Shown one piece after another: positions 33,583-42,104 of a stretch of DNA of 64,000 nt. The stretch is from DAISJI01 sp964559835. GTDB taxonomy: Bacteria > Acidobacteriota > Terriglobia > Terriglobales > Acidobacteriaceae. Position 1 is the stretch's first letter. Each line of letters starts with the position of its first letter. The translations under genes were made by a program, and so were the position numbers. The notes beneath the pieces were generated by a model. The model saw nothing but the letters and a program-made list of their open reading frames with translations, was not told where the DNA came from and searched no databases. The stretch spans positions 72,375 to 136,374 of the forward strand of contig CAZLJE010000014.1 in NCBI GenBank assembly GCA_964559835.1. The letters are read 5' to 3'.

Positions 33583-35256
33583 TTGAGCACACAGACGCTT
33601 TCTCCCGCGCCGCCGGTCGGCACGCCATCCGCCCCGACTCGCGAATTCCCATCGGCCAAGCGGCCGGACTTCAAGATCATCCAGCCGGAGATCACGCACA
33701 CCGGAGCCCTGATCCAGGCGGTGCCCACGGGTCTGCCGAAGAGCACGCAATCGCTGTGCCCGGAGTGCGTCAAGGTCATCCCCGCGATCATCTTCGAAGA
33801 GGGCGGCAAAGCGGTCATGGAGAAGACCTGCGGCGAGCACGGGTACTTCCGCGACATCATCTCCTCCGACGTCCAGCTCTACTTGAAAATGGAGCAGTGG
33901 CAATTCGGCGACAACCGCGGCATCGCGAATCCGGCGGTGCCGAACGCGCAGAACTGCCCCACCGATTGCGGACTGTGCTCGATCCACCACTCGCACACCG
34001 TCCTGGCCAACGTCGACCTGACCAACCGCTGCAACCTGACCTGCCCGGTCTGCTTCGCCAACGCCAATACCGCCGGCTACCTCTACGAGCCGGACGTGCC
34101 GACCGTGCGCACGATGCTCCAGGCGCTACGCGATGAAAAGCCAGTTGCAGGACGCGTAGTGCAGTTCTCGGGAGGCGAGCCCACGGTACACCCGAACTTT
34201 TTCGAGATCTGCGCCATGGCGCGCGAGATGGGCTTCACCCACATCCAGGCAGCAACGAACGGAATCCTGATGTCGGACCTCGAATTCGCGAAGAAGGCCG
34301 CCGAGAGCGGACTGCAGAACATCTACCTCCAGTTCGATGGTGTGAGCGACGATATTTACAAGAAGGTCCGGGGCGAGGCGCTGCTGGAAAAGAAACTGAA
34401 GGCGATCGAGAACTGCCGCAAGGTCGGGATCAAGATCTGCTTCGTGCCCACGATCGTGAAGGGCATCAACGACCACCAGATCGGCGACATCGTGCGGCTC
34501 GCGCTGGCGAATGTCGACACGGTAACCTCGATCAGCTTCCAACCGGTTGCGTTTACCGGCCGAATCAACCGCCGGGAACTCGAGGAGAAGCGCTTTACGC
34601 TCGCCGACCTGGCCCACTCGGTATCGAGCCAGACGGGATTGACGGAACCGATGCGCGATTTCTTCCCGCTTTCGTTCGTCGCGCCGTTTTCCCGGTTCCT
34701 GGGCGCGATCCGTGGGGCCGAAGTCCCCACACTGACCTGCCATACGAACTGTTCGCTGGGAACCTACTTTTTCGTGAATGAACAGACTGGGGAAGCGGTC
34801 CCGGTAACGCGGTTCATCGACGTCGGCGGGATGATGCAGGAACTCGACGAGCTGTCGCGCAAGATCAGCAAGTCGCGGGTTAAGTTCCTGAGCAAGCTGA
34901 AAGCACTGGATTCGCTCCGCCGCTTCTATCGTGCCGAGCAGGCGCCCAGCGGCATGTCGTTCACGAAATTCCTGCAAACGCTCCAGGGCTTGACCGACAA
35001 GAAATACGGCCGTAACGGCAACGACGGGAAGTTCACCTTCCGCACCCTGCTCGTGGCGGGTATGCACTTCATGGACAGCTACAACTACGACGTCGAGCGG
35101 GTGAAACGTTGCGTCATCCACTACGCCGCGCCGAACGGCAAGATCTATCCGTTCTGCGCGTATAACGCCGGTCAGGAGTTCCGCTACAAGATCGAGAAGA
35201 AATACTCGGTGCCGCTGGAGAAGCCGCTGCACGCGATGCGGGAAATCAAAGAATAA
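33583..35256 (+). CDS. Radical SAM protein of the tetraether lipid synthase (Tes, MJ0619-like) family
   Basis: A 557-aa radical SAM enzyme. The SAM cluster motif is C150-x3-C154-x2-C157 (RCNLTCPVCF). N-terminal metal motifs are SLCPEC (C59, C62), EKTCGEHGYFRDI (C83) and NCPTDCGLC (C125, C129, C132). FSGGEPTVHPNF is the SAM GGE region. The C-terminal block HFMDSYNYDVERVKRC and IYPFCAYN is the signature I associate with the archaeal Tes family, which joins isoprenoid tails into tetraethers. In a bacterium it may couple fatty acyl tails into membrane-spanning lipids. The TTG start is set by GGAGG 7 bases upstream; its leader contains a repeat shared with 45815-45840. Confidence 0.85.
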   Translation: MSTQTLSPAPPVGTPSAPTREFPSAKRPDFKIIQPEITHTGALIQAVPTGLPKSTQSLCPECVKVIPAIIFEEGGKAVMEKTCGEHGYFRDIISSDVQLYLKMEQWQFGDNRGIANPAVPNAQNCPTDCGLCSIHHSHTVLANVDLTNRCNLTCPVCFANANTAGYLYEPDVPTVRTMLQALRDEKPVAGRVVQFSGGEPTVHPNFFEICAMAREMGFTHIQAATNGILMSDLEFAKKAAESGLQNIYLQFDGVSDDIYKKVRGEALLEKKLKAIENCRKVGIKICFVPTIVKGINDHQIGDIVRLALANVDTVTSISFQPVAFTGRINRRELEEKRFTLADLAHSVSSQTGLTEPMRDFFPLSFVAPFSRFLGAIRGAEVPTLTCHTNCSLGTYFFVNEQTGEAVPVTRFIDVGGMMQELDELSRKISKSRVKFLSKLKALDSLRRFYRAEQAPSGMSFTKFLQTLQGLTDKKYGRNGNDGKFTFRTLLVAGMHFMDSYNYDVERVKRCVIHYAAPNGKIYPFCAYNAGQEFRYKIEKKYSVPLEKPLHAMREIKE

Positions 35257-35319
35257 GAAGTCAGAAGTTAAGAAGTCGGAAGTCAGAATGAGGTGCCTGC
35301 CCCTTCATTCTGACTTCTA
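35256..35319. repeat. AGTCAGAAG stutter palindrome after the Tes-like gene
   Basis: Left arm AGAAGTCAGAAGTTAAGAAG (35257-35276), right arm TTCATTCTGACTTCTA (35304-35319). Confidence 0.72.
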
Positions 35320-36576
35320 TTCATTGGCTGGTTCCACTTGCCGGCCTGCTTCGCGTTGCGGATAAAAACTCACCGAGGTGTTCGTTATCCGATCGAGGTT
35401 TGCCTTGTCCGGAGCGAGGAAGGCCCACAGGACCCAGTAGCCGTTCAGTTCGGTAGCGATGAGTCGTACGCGGTTGGGGATACGCAATCCAGTGCCCGGC
35501 TCGGTGCCGTAGAGGGATCCGGATAGGTTCAGCATGATGTGTCCCCGCAGCGAGTAAACGCGTCCTTTCATCTCCGTGCCCGCATGGACACTGCGAATGC
35601 GGTCGGCAAGGATGGCAGCAACCAGTTTGATCTCGCGAGTGTCGCTGACCGAACGCGGAAAGCGCACTCCACCCACGCACAGTCGGTCCAGGACCGTCAG
35701 CATGACCGTGGGGCTGACATGCCCATTCTTCGGTTGCGTGCCGTCATCGGCGACCAGCAATGTCCGACTGCAGGTGTGGTCTATCTTGTGTTCCATTGCA
35801 TTAGCGCCGTCCGAGCCCAACATCTGTTCCTGCGCGGATTCGAACGCTGTGTTGAGCGGATGGGCGTTAAGCCCCGGTGGAATGGCAAAATCGATTCCCA
35901 GCGTGTCGTTCCGATAGCGGCGGGCATCGGTTGAACCCGGAGCAAGCGTTGCGATGGCGTCGGTCGGCTTACCTAATTCCGGCAGCGCCGGTCCCGCATA
36001 TTCGACCATGTCGCTGGTCCGAGCGGCGGCGACGGCCTCCGGCGCAACAAAAGATGCACCCTCGACTGCGGTGATCAGCGACTCGGGCACGACGCCTTGA
36101 GCGGTGAGAATGATTTTGATGAGGTAGTCGCGAACCACGCCTGCATACGCGACCGTCTGCTTCAGTGGCGCGTCTTCCTTTCGCGACGATGCGGCCTTCC
36201 AGAAATTTTGCCCGCCAATGGTCACTGGCTTCGGCTTCGCCGGCAGCTCCGTGAATTCGGAGCGCAGGACGGAAACGGGGTCTTTCTTCGTTTGCGGCTC
36301 GGCAGTGATGATGACCGTCACCGGCGGAGTTTCTTCGATGTTCCGCAGCCCCAGCAGCCAGCGAGTAGTTCCTTGAACGTGATCCACCGGAACCGGCAGC
36401 AGATCCAGTTCTTTCGGGATTGCGAACGAGAGGCCGAAGTAGCGATTGAGATAGCGAGTCGCGGAAAGGTATCCCTCCTCCGGCTTCAGCGTAGCGGAAC
36501 TACTCGGTGCGCCAAATCCGGGCGCATGGAAGAGGATCGTGCAGAGAATCAAAGAAAGGAGGCGAATGCGCAGCAT
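35317..36576 (-). CDS. Secreted protein with two homologous domains, function unknown
   Basis: A 419-aa exported protein with signal peptide LRIRLLSLILCTILFHAPGFGA. Two halves look duplicated: RYLNRYFGLSFAIPKELDLL near residue 50 and RRYRNDTLGIDFAIPPGLNA near residue 225, each followed by a long alpha/beta stretch with VTVIITAEPQ and VMLTVLDRLC respectively. I do not recognise a named family. ATG 36576 has AGAGG 4 bases upstream. Convergent with the Tes-like gene across a stutter palindrome. Confidence 0.72.
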   Translation of the reverse strand: MLRIRLLSLILCTILFHAPGFGAPSSSATLKPEEGYLSATRYLNRYFGLSFAIPKELDLLPVPVDHVQGTTRWLLGLRNIEETPPVTVIITAEPQTKKDPVSVLRSEFTELPAKPKPVTIGGQNFWKAASSRKEDAPLKQTVAYAGVVRDYLIKIILTAQGVVPESLITAVEGASFVAPEAVAAARTSDMVEYAGPALPELGKPTDAIATLAPGSTDARRYRNDTLGIDFAIPPGLNAHPLNTAFESAQEQMLGSDGANAMEHKIDHTCSRTLLVADDGTQPKNGHVSPTVMLTVLDRLCVGGVRFPRSVSDTREIKLVAAILADRIRSVHAGTEMKGRVYSLRGHIMLNLSGSLYGTEPGTGLRIPNRVRLIATELNGYWVLWAFLAPDKANLDRITNTSVSFYPQREAGRQVEPANE

Positions 36577-36675
36577 GGAACCTCTGCTGATTTTATGGTA
36601 GCGCCTCCAGTGGATTGCCGCATCCTGGGCCGGCAATGCTTCGTCATTCGATTTGCGGCTGCTAGAATGCACGCC

Positions 36676-37104
36676 ATGCTGAAGCGCGCTGCGGTCGTAC
36701 TGGTGGTCGCAGTAGGGTTGTCGTCGTGCACGATTTACAGCAAGCCGGCCTCAGGATGGTCGGGCGCCACCGGCGGCGAGAAGATCGAGCAATACTTCTG
36801 GGACGAGGTCAAGAGCAAGGACTTCCGCAAAGTGCAACTTCGGCTCAGTTCGACCCTCGTCGCCAGCGGGCCCAACGGAACGATGGACCGCGACGCTTTC
36901 CTGAAGCAGATCCAATCCTCGAATGCCACGTCCGTGTCGCTGAGTGACTGCGCTTCTAATATCAACGGCGGCGACCTTATGATCGCCTGCACCCTCCAGC
37001 GCGACGGCAGCTCCGGCGGACGGTTCGCCACCCTCAGCGTCTGGCAGCAGTACTCGAAGGGCTGGCTGATGGTCGCCCACTCGGAAACGCCCTTGGCTCA
37101 GTAA
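36676..37104 (+). CDS. Small lipoprotein, possibly NTF2/DUF4440-like
   Basis: A 142-aa predicted lipoprotein with signal and lipobox VVAVGLSSC. The mature part (EQYFWDEVKSKDFRKVQLRLS to YSKGWLMVAHSETPL) looks like an NTF2-like cone fold used as small-ligand pocket or accessory domain; this is tentative. An ATG 9 bases upstream (36667) is possible. A TAGAAT box just before the ATG could be a -10 for a nearly leaderless transcript. Divergent from the duplicated-domain secreted protein. Confidence 0.68.
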   Translation: MLKRAAVVLVVAVGLSSCTIYSKPASGWSGATGGEKIEQYFWDEVKSKDFRKVQLRLSSTLVASGPNGTMDRDAFLKQIQSSNATSVSLSDCASNINGGDLMIACTLQRDGSSGGRFATLSVWQQYSKGWLMVAHSETPLAQ

Positions 37105-37132
37105 AGCACCACAGCACACATACTTCCAAAAA

Positions 37133-37149
37133 TGTAACTAAAGGTTACA
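37133..37149. promoter_or_regulatory. TGTAAC palindrome upstream of the prepilin operon
   Basis: TGTAAC-TAAAG-GTTACA, 6-bp arms; a possible operator. Distance to the first prepilin start is about 236 bases. Confidence 0.35.
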
Positions 37150-37292
37150 TCCGGCACGGTTGAGTGCTCCGGGCCGGCGGCCCCTCTCGCCAGAGAAGTG
37201 CTATCTCCTCAGTAACTTGGCCCCGATTGATTGAGGTGGAACTCTGGATGCTTTCCAGTGTAGTATTCGCGCCATCTTCCCGGGCAATACCC

Positions 37293-37313
37293 CCCTGTCG
37301 CGAGGCGACAGGG
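37293..37313 (+). promoter_or_regulatory. Leader hairpin of the prepilin operon
   Basis: CCCTGTCGC/GCGACAGGG with GAG triloop, 72 bases before the first start codon. No riboswitch consensus is recognised. Confidence 0.45.
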
Positions 37314-37384
37314 AACCACAATGAGCGCGAATGCAGCGCGAAGCACAGCCGCGATTAGGAGCGAGCTGGGCAAAGGAACTACTC

Positions 37385-37954
37385 ATGAGGCAGATGCGTC
37401 ACCGTTCCGCGAGAGGCTTCTCGCTGCTGGAGTTAATGATCGTGGTGGGAATCCTGATGGTGATCACCGCGATGGCAATGCCGAAGATCATGACAACGAT
37501 CGCCGATGTCCGGTTACGTGGCGCGGTCAATAGCGCGTCGGGATTGATGCAGCAAGCGCGCATGCTGGCGATCAAGGACGACCAGCTGCGCAAGGTGAAG
37601 TACTCGAACGTCGCCAGCGGCGGCTTCGTGTATGTCGATATCAACGACGACGACCATATCCAGGCAACGGAACCCCAGGTACAGATGGGCTCCACGATCC
37701 TGGGCTACAACGCACCGACCGGCCTGCCGGCGCTGGTGCAAAGCAATCTCGGGTACTCGCCGATCACGACTTCGGTGCTCATGTTCAACGCGCGCGGCCT
37801 GCCCTGCTCTGCGGCCAACACCTGTGGTTCGGGGATGGTGATCTATTTCACCGACAGCCGCACCGTGGGCTCGCCGGGATGGGCGGCAGTAAGTGTTTCG
37901 CCGGCGGGCCGCGTCAAGACCTGGGTGTGGAATGGCAACGCGTGGGCCGACTAA
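37385..37954 (+). CDS. Prepilin-like protein, GspH/FimT type
   Basis: A 189-aa class III-signal prepilin. The peptidase site is ARG^FSLLELMIVVG with glutamate at +5, followed by the hydrophobic helix used to enter the pilus core. The C-terminal part is beta-rich with a cysteine pair (GLPCSAANTCGSG). AAGGA lies 7 bases before the ATG. It is the first of four prepilin genes in one operon; the 280-base leader contains a 9-bp hairpin (37293-37313) and a TGTAAC palindrome. Confidence 0.9.
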   Translation: MRQMRHRSARGFSLLELMIVVGILMVITAMAMPKIMTTIADVRLRGAVNSASGLMQQARMLAIKDDQLRKVKYSNVASGGFVYVDINDDDHIQATEPQVQMGSTILGYNAPTGLPALVQSNLGYSPITTSVLMFNARGLPCSAANTCGSGMVIYFTDSRTVGSPGWAAVSVSPAGRVKTWVWNGNAWAD

Positions 37955-37979
37955 GCCATTCGCGTTGCAAGGACTGATT

Positions 37980-38519
37980 ATGAAATCTCAATGGATCCGG
38001 CGCCGCCGGGTAAGCGGACAGTCGGGCGTCACGATGATCGAACTGATGATCGCCGGCATGGTGATGGTGGTGGGATTTCTCGGGATGATGATCCTGATCA
38101 CCACCGCGATCGCCACCAACAACCGCAACAAGATGGATACCAACGCGACGCTGGCGGCGCAGATGGTGCTCGAGGAGATACGGTCCGACGTTCAGACGGG
38201 ATATGCTCCCAGTATTACCGACTGCGCCAATCAGGCGTGGAACATCGGCCTGGGCTCGAACACGATCGGCGCTTCGACGGGAGCGCCGCTGAGCGGCGCC
38301 ACGATCGACTTCACGCAGAGCACCGTGACTAACTATTCCATGAATTACCAGGTCTGCACCGCGAACGGAGGCCAGGCGACATACGACGTGCGCTGGAACG
38401 TTACCCGCCTTACCGACGGTGTGTGGCTGGTTGTGGTGGGGGCACGCCCCCTGGGCGCTTCGAGCAACTTGAAGTACTTCGCGCTGCCGGTGACGCTGCG
38501 CGGCATCGTGGGGTCGTAA
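37980..38519 (+). CDS. Prepilin-like protein, PilV type
   Basis: A 179-aa minor prepilin: QSG^VTMIELMIAGMVMVVGF has the Glu at +5 and a long first helix. It precedes a PilW-like gene as in type IVa minor pilin operons (PilV then PilW then PilX), hence the type assignment. The C-terminal domain has a cysteine pair (ITDCANQAWN and YQVCTANGG). AAGGA lies 6-7 bases upstream. The gap to the previous gene is 25 bases; the stop overlaps the start region of the next. Confidence 0.87.
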   Translation: MKSQWIRRRRVSGQSGVTMIELMIAGMVMVVGFLGMMILITTAIATNNRNKMDTNATLAAQMVLEEIRSDVQTGYAPSITDCANQAWNIGLGSNTIGASTGAPLSGATIDFTQSTVTNYSMNYQVCTANGGQATYDVRWNVTRLTDGVWLVVVGARPLGASSNLKYFALPVTLRGIVGS

Positions 38520-38530
38520 TGAGGAAAGGC

Positions 38531-39289
38531 ATGAAAACAGGCAAACGTCAGCACGGCTTTTCGCTGCTGGAACTGATGGTCGTCCTGCTCATCCTGACGG
38601 TCATGATGGGCTCGGTATTCAGCCAGATCCGCAATGTCCAGGCGCGGTCCGCCGCGGAACAGACGAAACTCGACATGTTCCAGGAGTCGCGCGAGTTCAT
38701 GGACCAGCTCGAGCGCGATCTCCACGAGGCGGGGTATCCGAATACGCGAAACCTCGCCGCAAAATTCAGCGCGCTCGGTATTGCCGAACCCAAGAATGCC
38801 GTGGGATTGGTGAAGGTCGATGTCAATGAATTGTGGTTCGAGGGCGATGTCGACGGAAGCGGGAATGTTTCGAGCGTGCAATACCAGTATGACGGGACCA
38901 GCACCGGCTGCCCGTGCCTGAAGCGCAGCCAGGTCACGAAGGTCGCGGGCAGTCCCCTGACTGGCCAGGGATCCTCGTTCCAGACCGAAGTGCAGAACGT
39001 GCAGAATCCGACGTCGATCTTCAGCGCCTACACAGCGGACGGGGCGCAGGTCACACTGCCGGTCGACATCGTGAGCGATCCGACGACGATCGCCAGCATA
39101 AAGACCATCCGCATCCAGCTCAACGTGCAGTCGAAACAATTCGATCTCGCCACTCGGCAATTCCCGCAAGTGACGCTCAGCAATACGGTCAGCCTCAACA
39201 ACTGCTCGTCGGCGCCAACTTGTGTCGGCAGCGGTTCCAGCCAGACCTGTGCGACGGGCGGCGGTCTGATCATGAGCTGCAGCAACTGA
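38531..39289 (+). CDS. Prepilin-like protein, PilW type
   Basis: A 252-aa minor prepilin with QHG^FSLLELMVVLLIL (Glu at +5), then FMDQLERDLHEAGYPNTRN, typical of PilW. It carries several cysteines near the C-terminus (NNCSSAPTCVGSG, QTCATGGG). The ATG at 38531 has GAGG 6 bases upstream; an ATG at 38519 overlaps the pilV stop (TAATG). The third gene of the operon. Confidence 0.87.
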   Translation: MKTGKRQHGFSLLELMVVLLILTVMMGSVFSQIRNVQARSAAEQTKLDMFQESREFMDQLERDLHEAGYPNTRNLAAKFSALGIAEPKNAVGLVKVDVNELWFEGDVDGSGNVSSVQYQYDGTSTGCPCLKRSQVTKVAGSPLTGQGSSFQTEVQNVQNPTSIFSAYTADGAQVTLPVDIVSDPTTIASIKTIRIQLNVQSKQFDLATRQFPQVTLSNTVSLNNCSSAPTCVGSGSSQTCATGGGLIMSCSN

Positions 39290-39303
39290 GGGGGACAGTC
39301 ATA

Positions 39304-42021
39304 ATGACGGCATACCACACACGAAGACAACGCCAGGCCGGTGTCGCGCTGCTGGTTGCGATGTTTGCGCTCTTGCTGCTCTCCGCCATTGGCATGGGGA
39401 TGATGTTCTCGGCCAACACCGAGACCAACGTCAACATGAACTATCGCGAGAAACAGCTTGCGGTATATGCAGCCCTGGCGGGCGCGATGGAGGCCAAGGA
39501 CCGCCTAACCACGGCCGGAGACATTCCGAATCCTGCCGGACCCCCAATCACCAGTTCGGCGAATATCGTTTACATCATCAACCCATCCGGCGGCGAGACC
39601 ATCGCGCCCTGGGACTACAACAACACGTACTACGACACGGAATTGTGTCAGGAGAACATCCTCGGTCTGACTTCGCCCGGGATCGGAACGCAGTGTGCAA
39701 AGGCGGCGACCTCTTTTCCATCGGGAACTGCGTGGTATCAAACCCTGGACGATTCTTCGAGCAGCTATACGGGCGCATTCAAGCTGACCACGCCGCTGAG
39801 CTACAAGTGGGTGCGCATCCAGCTCAAGACGAACAACGCGACGCCCTACCCGGTAGACGGGACTGCCTCCAACAGTGTTCAGGTGTGCTGGAACGGACTG
39901 AACCAAATCCCGCTTCCGTCGGGTTACAGCAGCGCTTGCATCCCGAACGGCGGGATCAATTCGATCGCAATCACGGCGAACGGATCGGGGTATAGCGGCC
40001 CGCAGGTGTCGATCAGCGCTCCGCCGGCTGGTGGGACGCAAGCGACAGCAACCGCGCAAGTCTGCGGGACGTCCGGTTGTCCGCTGAGCAGCATCACGCA
40101 GACCAGCGTTGGGTCCGGGTACAACAGTGTGCCGACCGTGACTGTGAGTACGCCACAGGTCGGTACCGATACGGCAGTGGTCACTCCTACTTATGTTGGC
40201 CCGGGCGCGGCACTCGCGTCGGTGACGCAAAATAATGTCGGATCGCCGCCGGCTTGCTATAGCGACGCTAACCTGATAAGCGCAAACTGGAGCCCGGGAG
40301 GGGTGACCGGGAAAATCACATTCACCGGAGGCGGTGGATCGGGCGGCTATGCGACTCTGAACACCGTTGCGAATTACAATTGTATTTACTCGCTGGCGAT
40401 CGACACGGGGTCCTGTACCAACAAGGGCCAGGCGACGACGATCACGATCGGAAGCGGAAATACCTTCAAGGCGACCGCGACCAGCACGATCACCGGCACG
40501 AAGAGTCTGGTCGGTCAGACGGTCACGGTCAACGATCCTGGGTCCACATACTCATACACCGGCAGCGCGACGCAGCCGATCACGAGCGGAATCAGTGCAA
40601 CGAACGGTTGTACGATAACCAAGGTCACGGCTACGATGGGGCATACGCTCCAGGCGGCCCCCAACGGCGTGACATTCAATACCGCCAATGGCGGCGGCGG
40701 CTACACCACCAGCCTGTCGGCAGACACGAGCACCGGATCGGCCTTGAGTGTGACGCCAGCCTGTTGCGGCGCCACTCCTTCGATCACCGCCACCCCGGCA
40801 AGCGGCGGCTCTTCCACGGGAACCGTCACGCTGACGCTCACGCATGCCGGAAGCGGCTACACCAGCGTTCCGACGATCACCGTCACCGGCGGTTGCGGGA
40901 CGGGCTCACCCCCGCCTGCATGTCCGACGACTGCAGCGGCGACTGCGGTCATCAATTCCCCGATCACGAGCATATCGATTACGAACGCGGGGTCTGGCTA
41001 TACGTCACCACCGGCCGTGACCATCACCGATCAGGGTGCTGGAACAGGCGCGCTCGCGACCGCTTCCATCTCCGGAGGGACTTACTATGCCCCGGTGTAC
41101 CTGTTGACGGCGCTTGGCATCAGTCCGGCGGGCGCTCGCAGCATGGTGCAGATCGAAGCGGCGCCGGCGATCCGAGCGCTGAATCTACCTGGCGCGCTCA
41201 CCCTTGCCGGTCCACAGCCGACGTTCGGCGCGCCCAACTCGAACAACTTCAACATCAGCGGCGTGGATAACACCAGTGGCGGCGGAGGCACGGCGCCCAC
41301 CCCCTCGGGGTGCAGCTCGACCGCGAACGCTTCGCATCCATCCATCGGCGTGTATGACAATCCGAGCGCCCCGACGAGTCCGAGTTCGGTAACGAATGTG
41401 CTTAACTCAATCCCCGCCGGCCGTGCCGGGACAAATTATCCGGGGTTGACGGCCAGCCCGGACGTGCAGAACGTCTACGGCGCCCTTGGCGACCAAGGAA
41501 CTACACCGACGGGGTTGGACAGCATTGTGTCTGCAATATCGGCATTGCCGGGAGCGAACGTATATACCGGCGCCCAAACCGACAGTACAATCAACCTCGG
41601 TTCGAGCAACGGTGCGACCCCGCCGGTGATCACCCCTGCCATCGATGTGGTTTATGGGGACCTCACCTTCAACGGCAACACTTCCGGATACGGTATCTTG
41701 GTCGTCACCGGCAACCTGGTGTTCAAAGGAAACTTCACTTGGAACGGGATTGTGCTGGTAATCGGGCAAGGGAGCGCTTCGTTCTCCGGTGGCGGCGCCG
41801 GCACCATCAATGGCTCGGTGCTGATCGCGAAGACGAAAGATTCGTCGGGGAATGAGTTGTCCGCAGTCGGGCAGCCCTCGCTGAACTGGGCGGGTGGCGG
41901 CGGCAACGGCATCTACTATGACCATTGCTATGCCGACCAATACCTCAGCATGATCCCGATGACAGTCCCAGCCAGCGCCAAGCCGCTGACGATCCTGAGC
42001 ATCAAAACGTTGTCGTACTGA
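39304..42021 (+). CDS. Very large PilX-type pilus assembly protein with beta-repeats
   Basis: A 905-aa protein, far longer than a usual PilX (about 200 aa). The N-terminus RQAG^VALLVAMFALLLLSAIGM is a PilX prepilin leader without Glu at +5, as is normal for PilX/GspK, followed by NYREKQLAVYAALAGAMEA. Residues about 215-590 are degenerate beta-repeats of the type GSGYTSVPTITVTGG, SGYNSVPTVTVS and GSGYTSPPAVTITDQG. The last 200 residues include DVVYGDLTFNGNTSGYGIL and a glycine-rich end. It may be a tip adhesin. Terminator at 42042-42072. The cysteine and GST bias suggest extracellular exposure. Confidence 0.85.
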   Translation: MTAYHTRRQRQAGVALLVAMFALLLLSAIGMGMMFSANTETNVNMNYREKQLAVYAALAGAMEAKDRLTTAGDIPNPAGPPITSSANIVYIINPSGGETIAPWDYNNTYYDTELCQENILGLTSPGIGTQCAKAATSFPSGTAWYQTLDDSSSSYTGAFKLTTPLSYKWVRIQLKTNNATPYPVDGTASNSVQVCWNGLNQIPLPSGYSSACIPNGGINSIAITANGSGYSGPQVSISAPPAGGTQATATAQVCGTSGCPLSSITQTSVGSGYNSVPTVTVSTPQVGTDTAVVTPTYVGPGAALASVTQNNVGSPPACYSDANLISANWSPGGVTGKITFTGGGGSGGYATLNTVANYNCIYSLAIDTGSCTNKGQATTITIGSGNTFKATATSTITGTKSLVGQTVTVNDPGSTYSYTGSATQPITSGISATNGCTITKVTATMGHTLQAAPNGVTFNTANGGGGYTTSLSADTSTGSALSVTPACCGATPSITATPASGGSSTGTVTLTLTHAGSGYTSVPTITVTGGCGTGSPPPACPTTAAATAVINSPITSISITNAGSGYTSPPAVTITDQGAGTGALATASISGGTYYAPVYLLTALGISPAGARSMVQIEAAPAIRALNLPGALTLAGPQPTFGAPNSNNFNISGVDNTSGGGGTAPTPSGCSSTANASHPSIGVYDNPSAPTSPSSVTNVLNSIPAGRAGTNYPGLTASPDVQNVYGALGDQGTTPTGLDSIVSAISALPGANVYTGAQTDSTINLGSSNGATPPVITPAIDVVYGDLTFNGNTSGYGILVVTGNLVFKGNFTWNGIVLVIGQGSASFSGGGAGTINGSVLIAKTKDSSGNELSAVGQPSLNWAGGGGNGIYYDHCYADQYLSMIPMTVPASAKPLTILSIKTLSY

Positions 42022-42041
42022 CATCGCGTTTCGCGCTCTCA

Positions 42042-42072
42042 AAGGCCGGCATCGCTGCCGGCCTTGTTCTTT
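42042..42072 (+). terminator. Terminator of the prepilin operon
   Basis: 9-bp stem AAGGCCGGC/GCCGGCCTT with a 6-base loop and a GTTCTTT tail. Confidence 0.8.
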
Positions 42073-42102
42073 GGAACTTGGAACTCAGAACTTGGAACTG
42101 GT
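42071..42102. repeat. AACTTGGAACT stutter
   Basis: Three copies of TTGGAAC-like units; only one arm is present. It lies between convergent genes. Confidence 0.6.
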
Positions 42103-42104
42103 TC

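Noticed and set aside
37105..37384. c-di-GMP (GEMM) riboswitch before the prepilin operon
   Set aside because: I looked for the conserved core (CACGCACAGGGCAAACC and the GNRA-type loop) and did not find it; only a simple hairpin is present.
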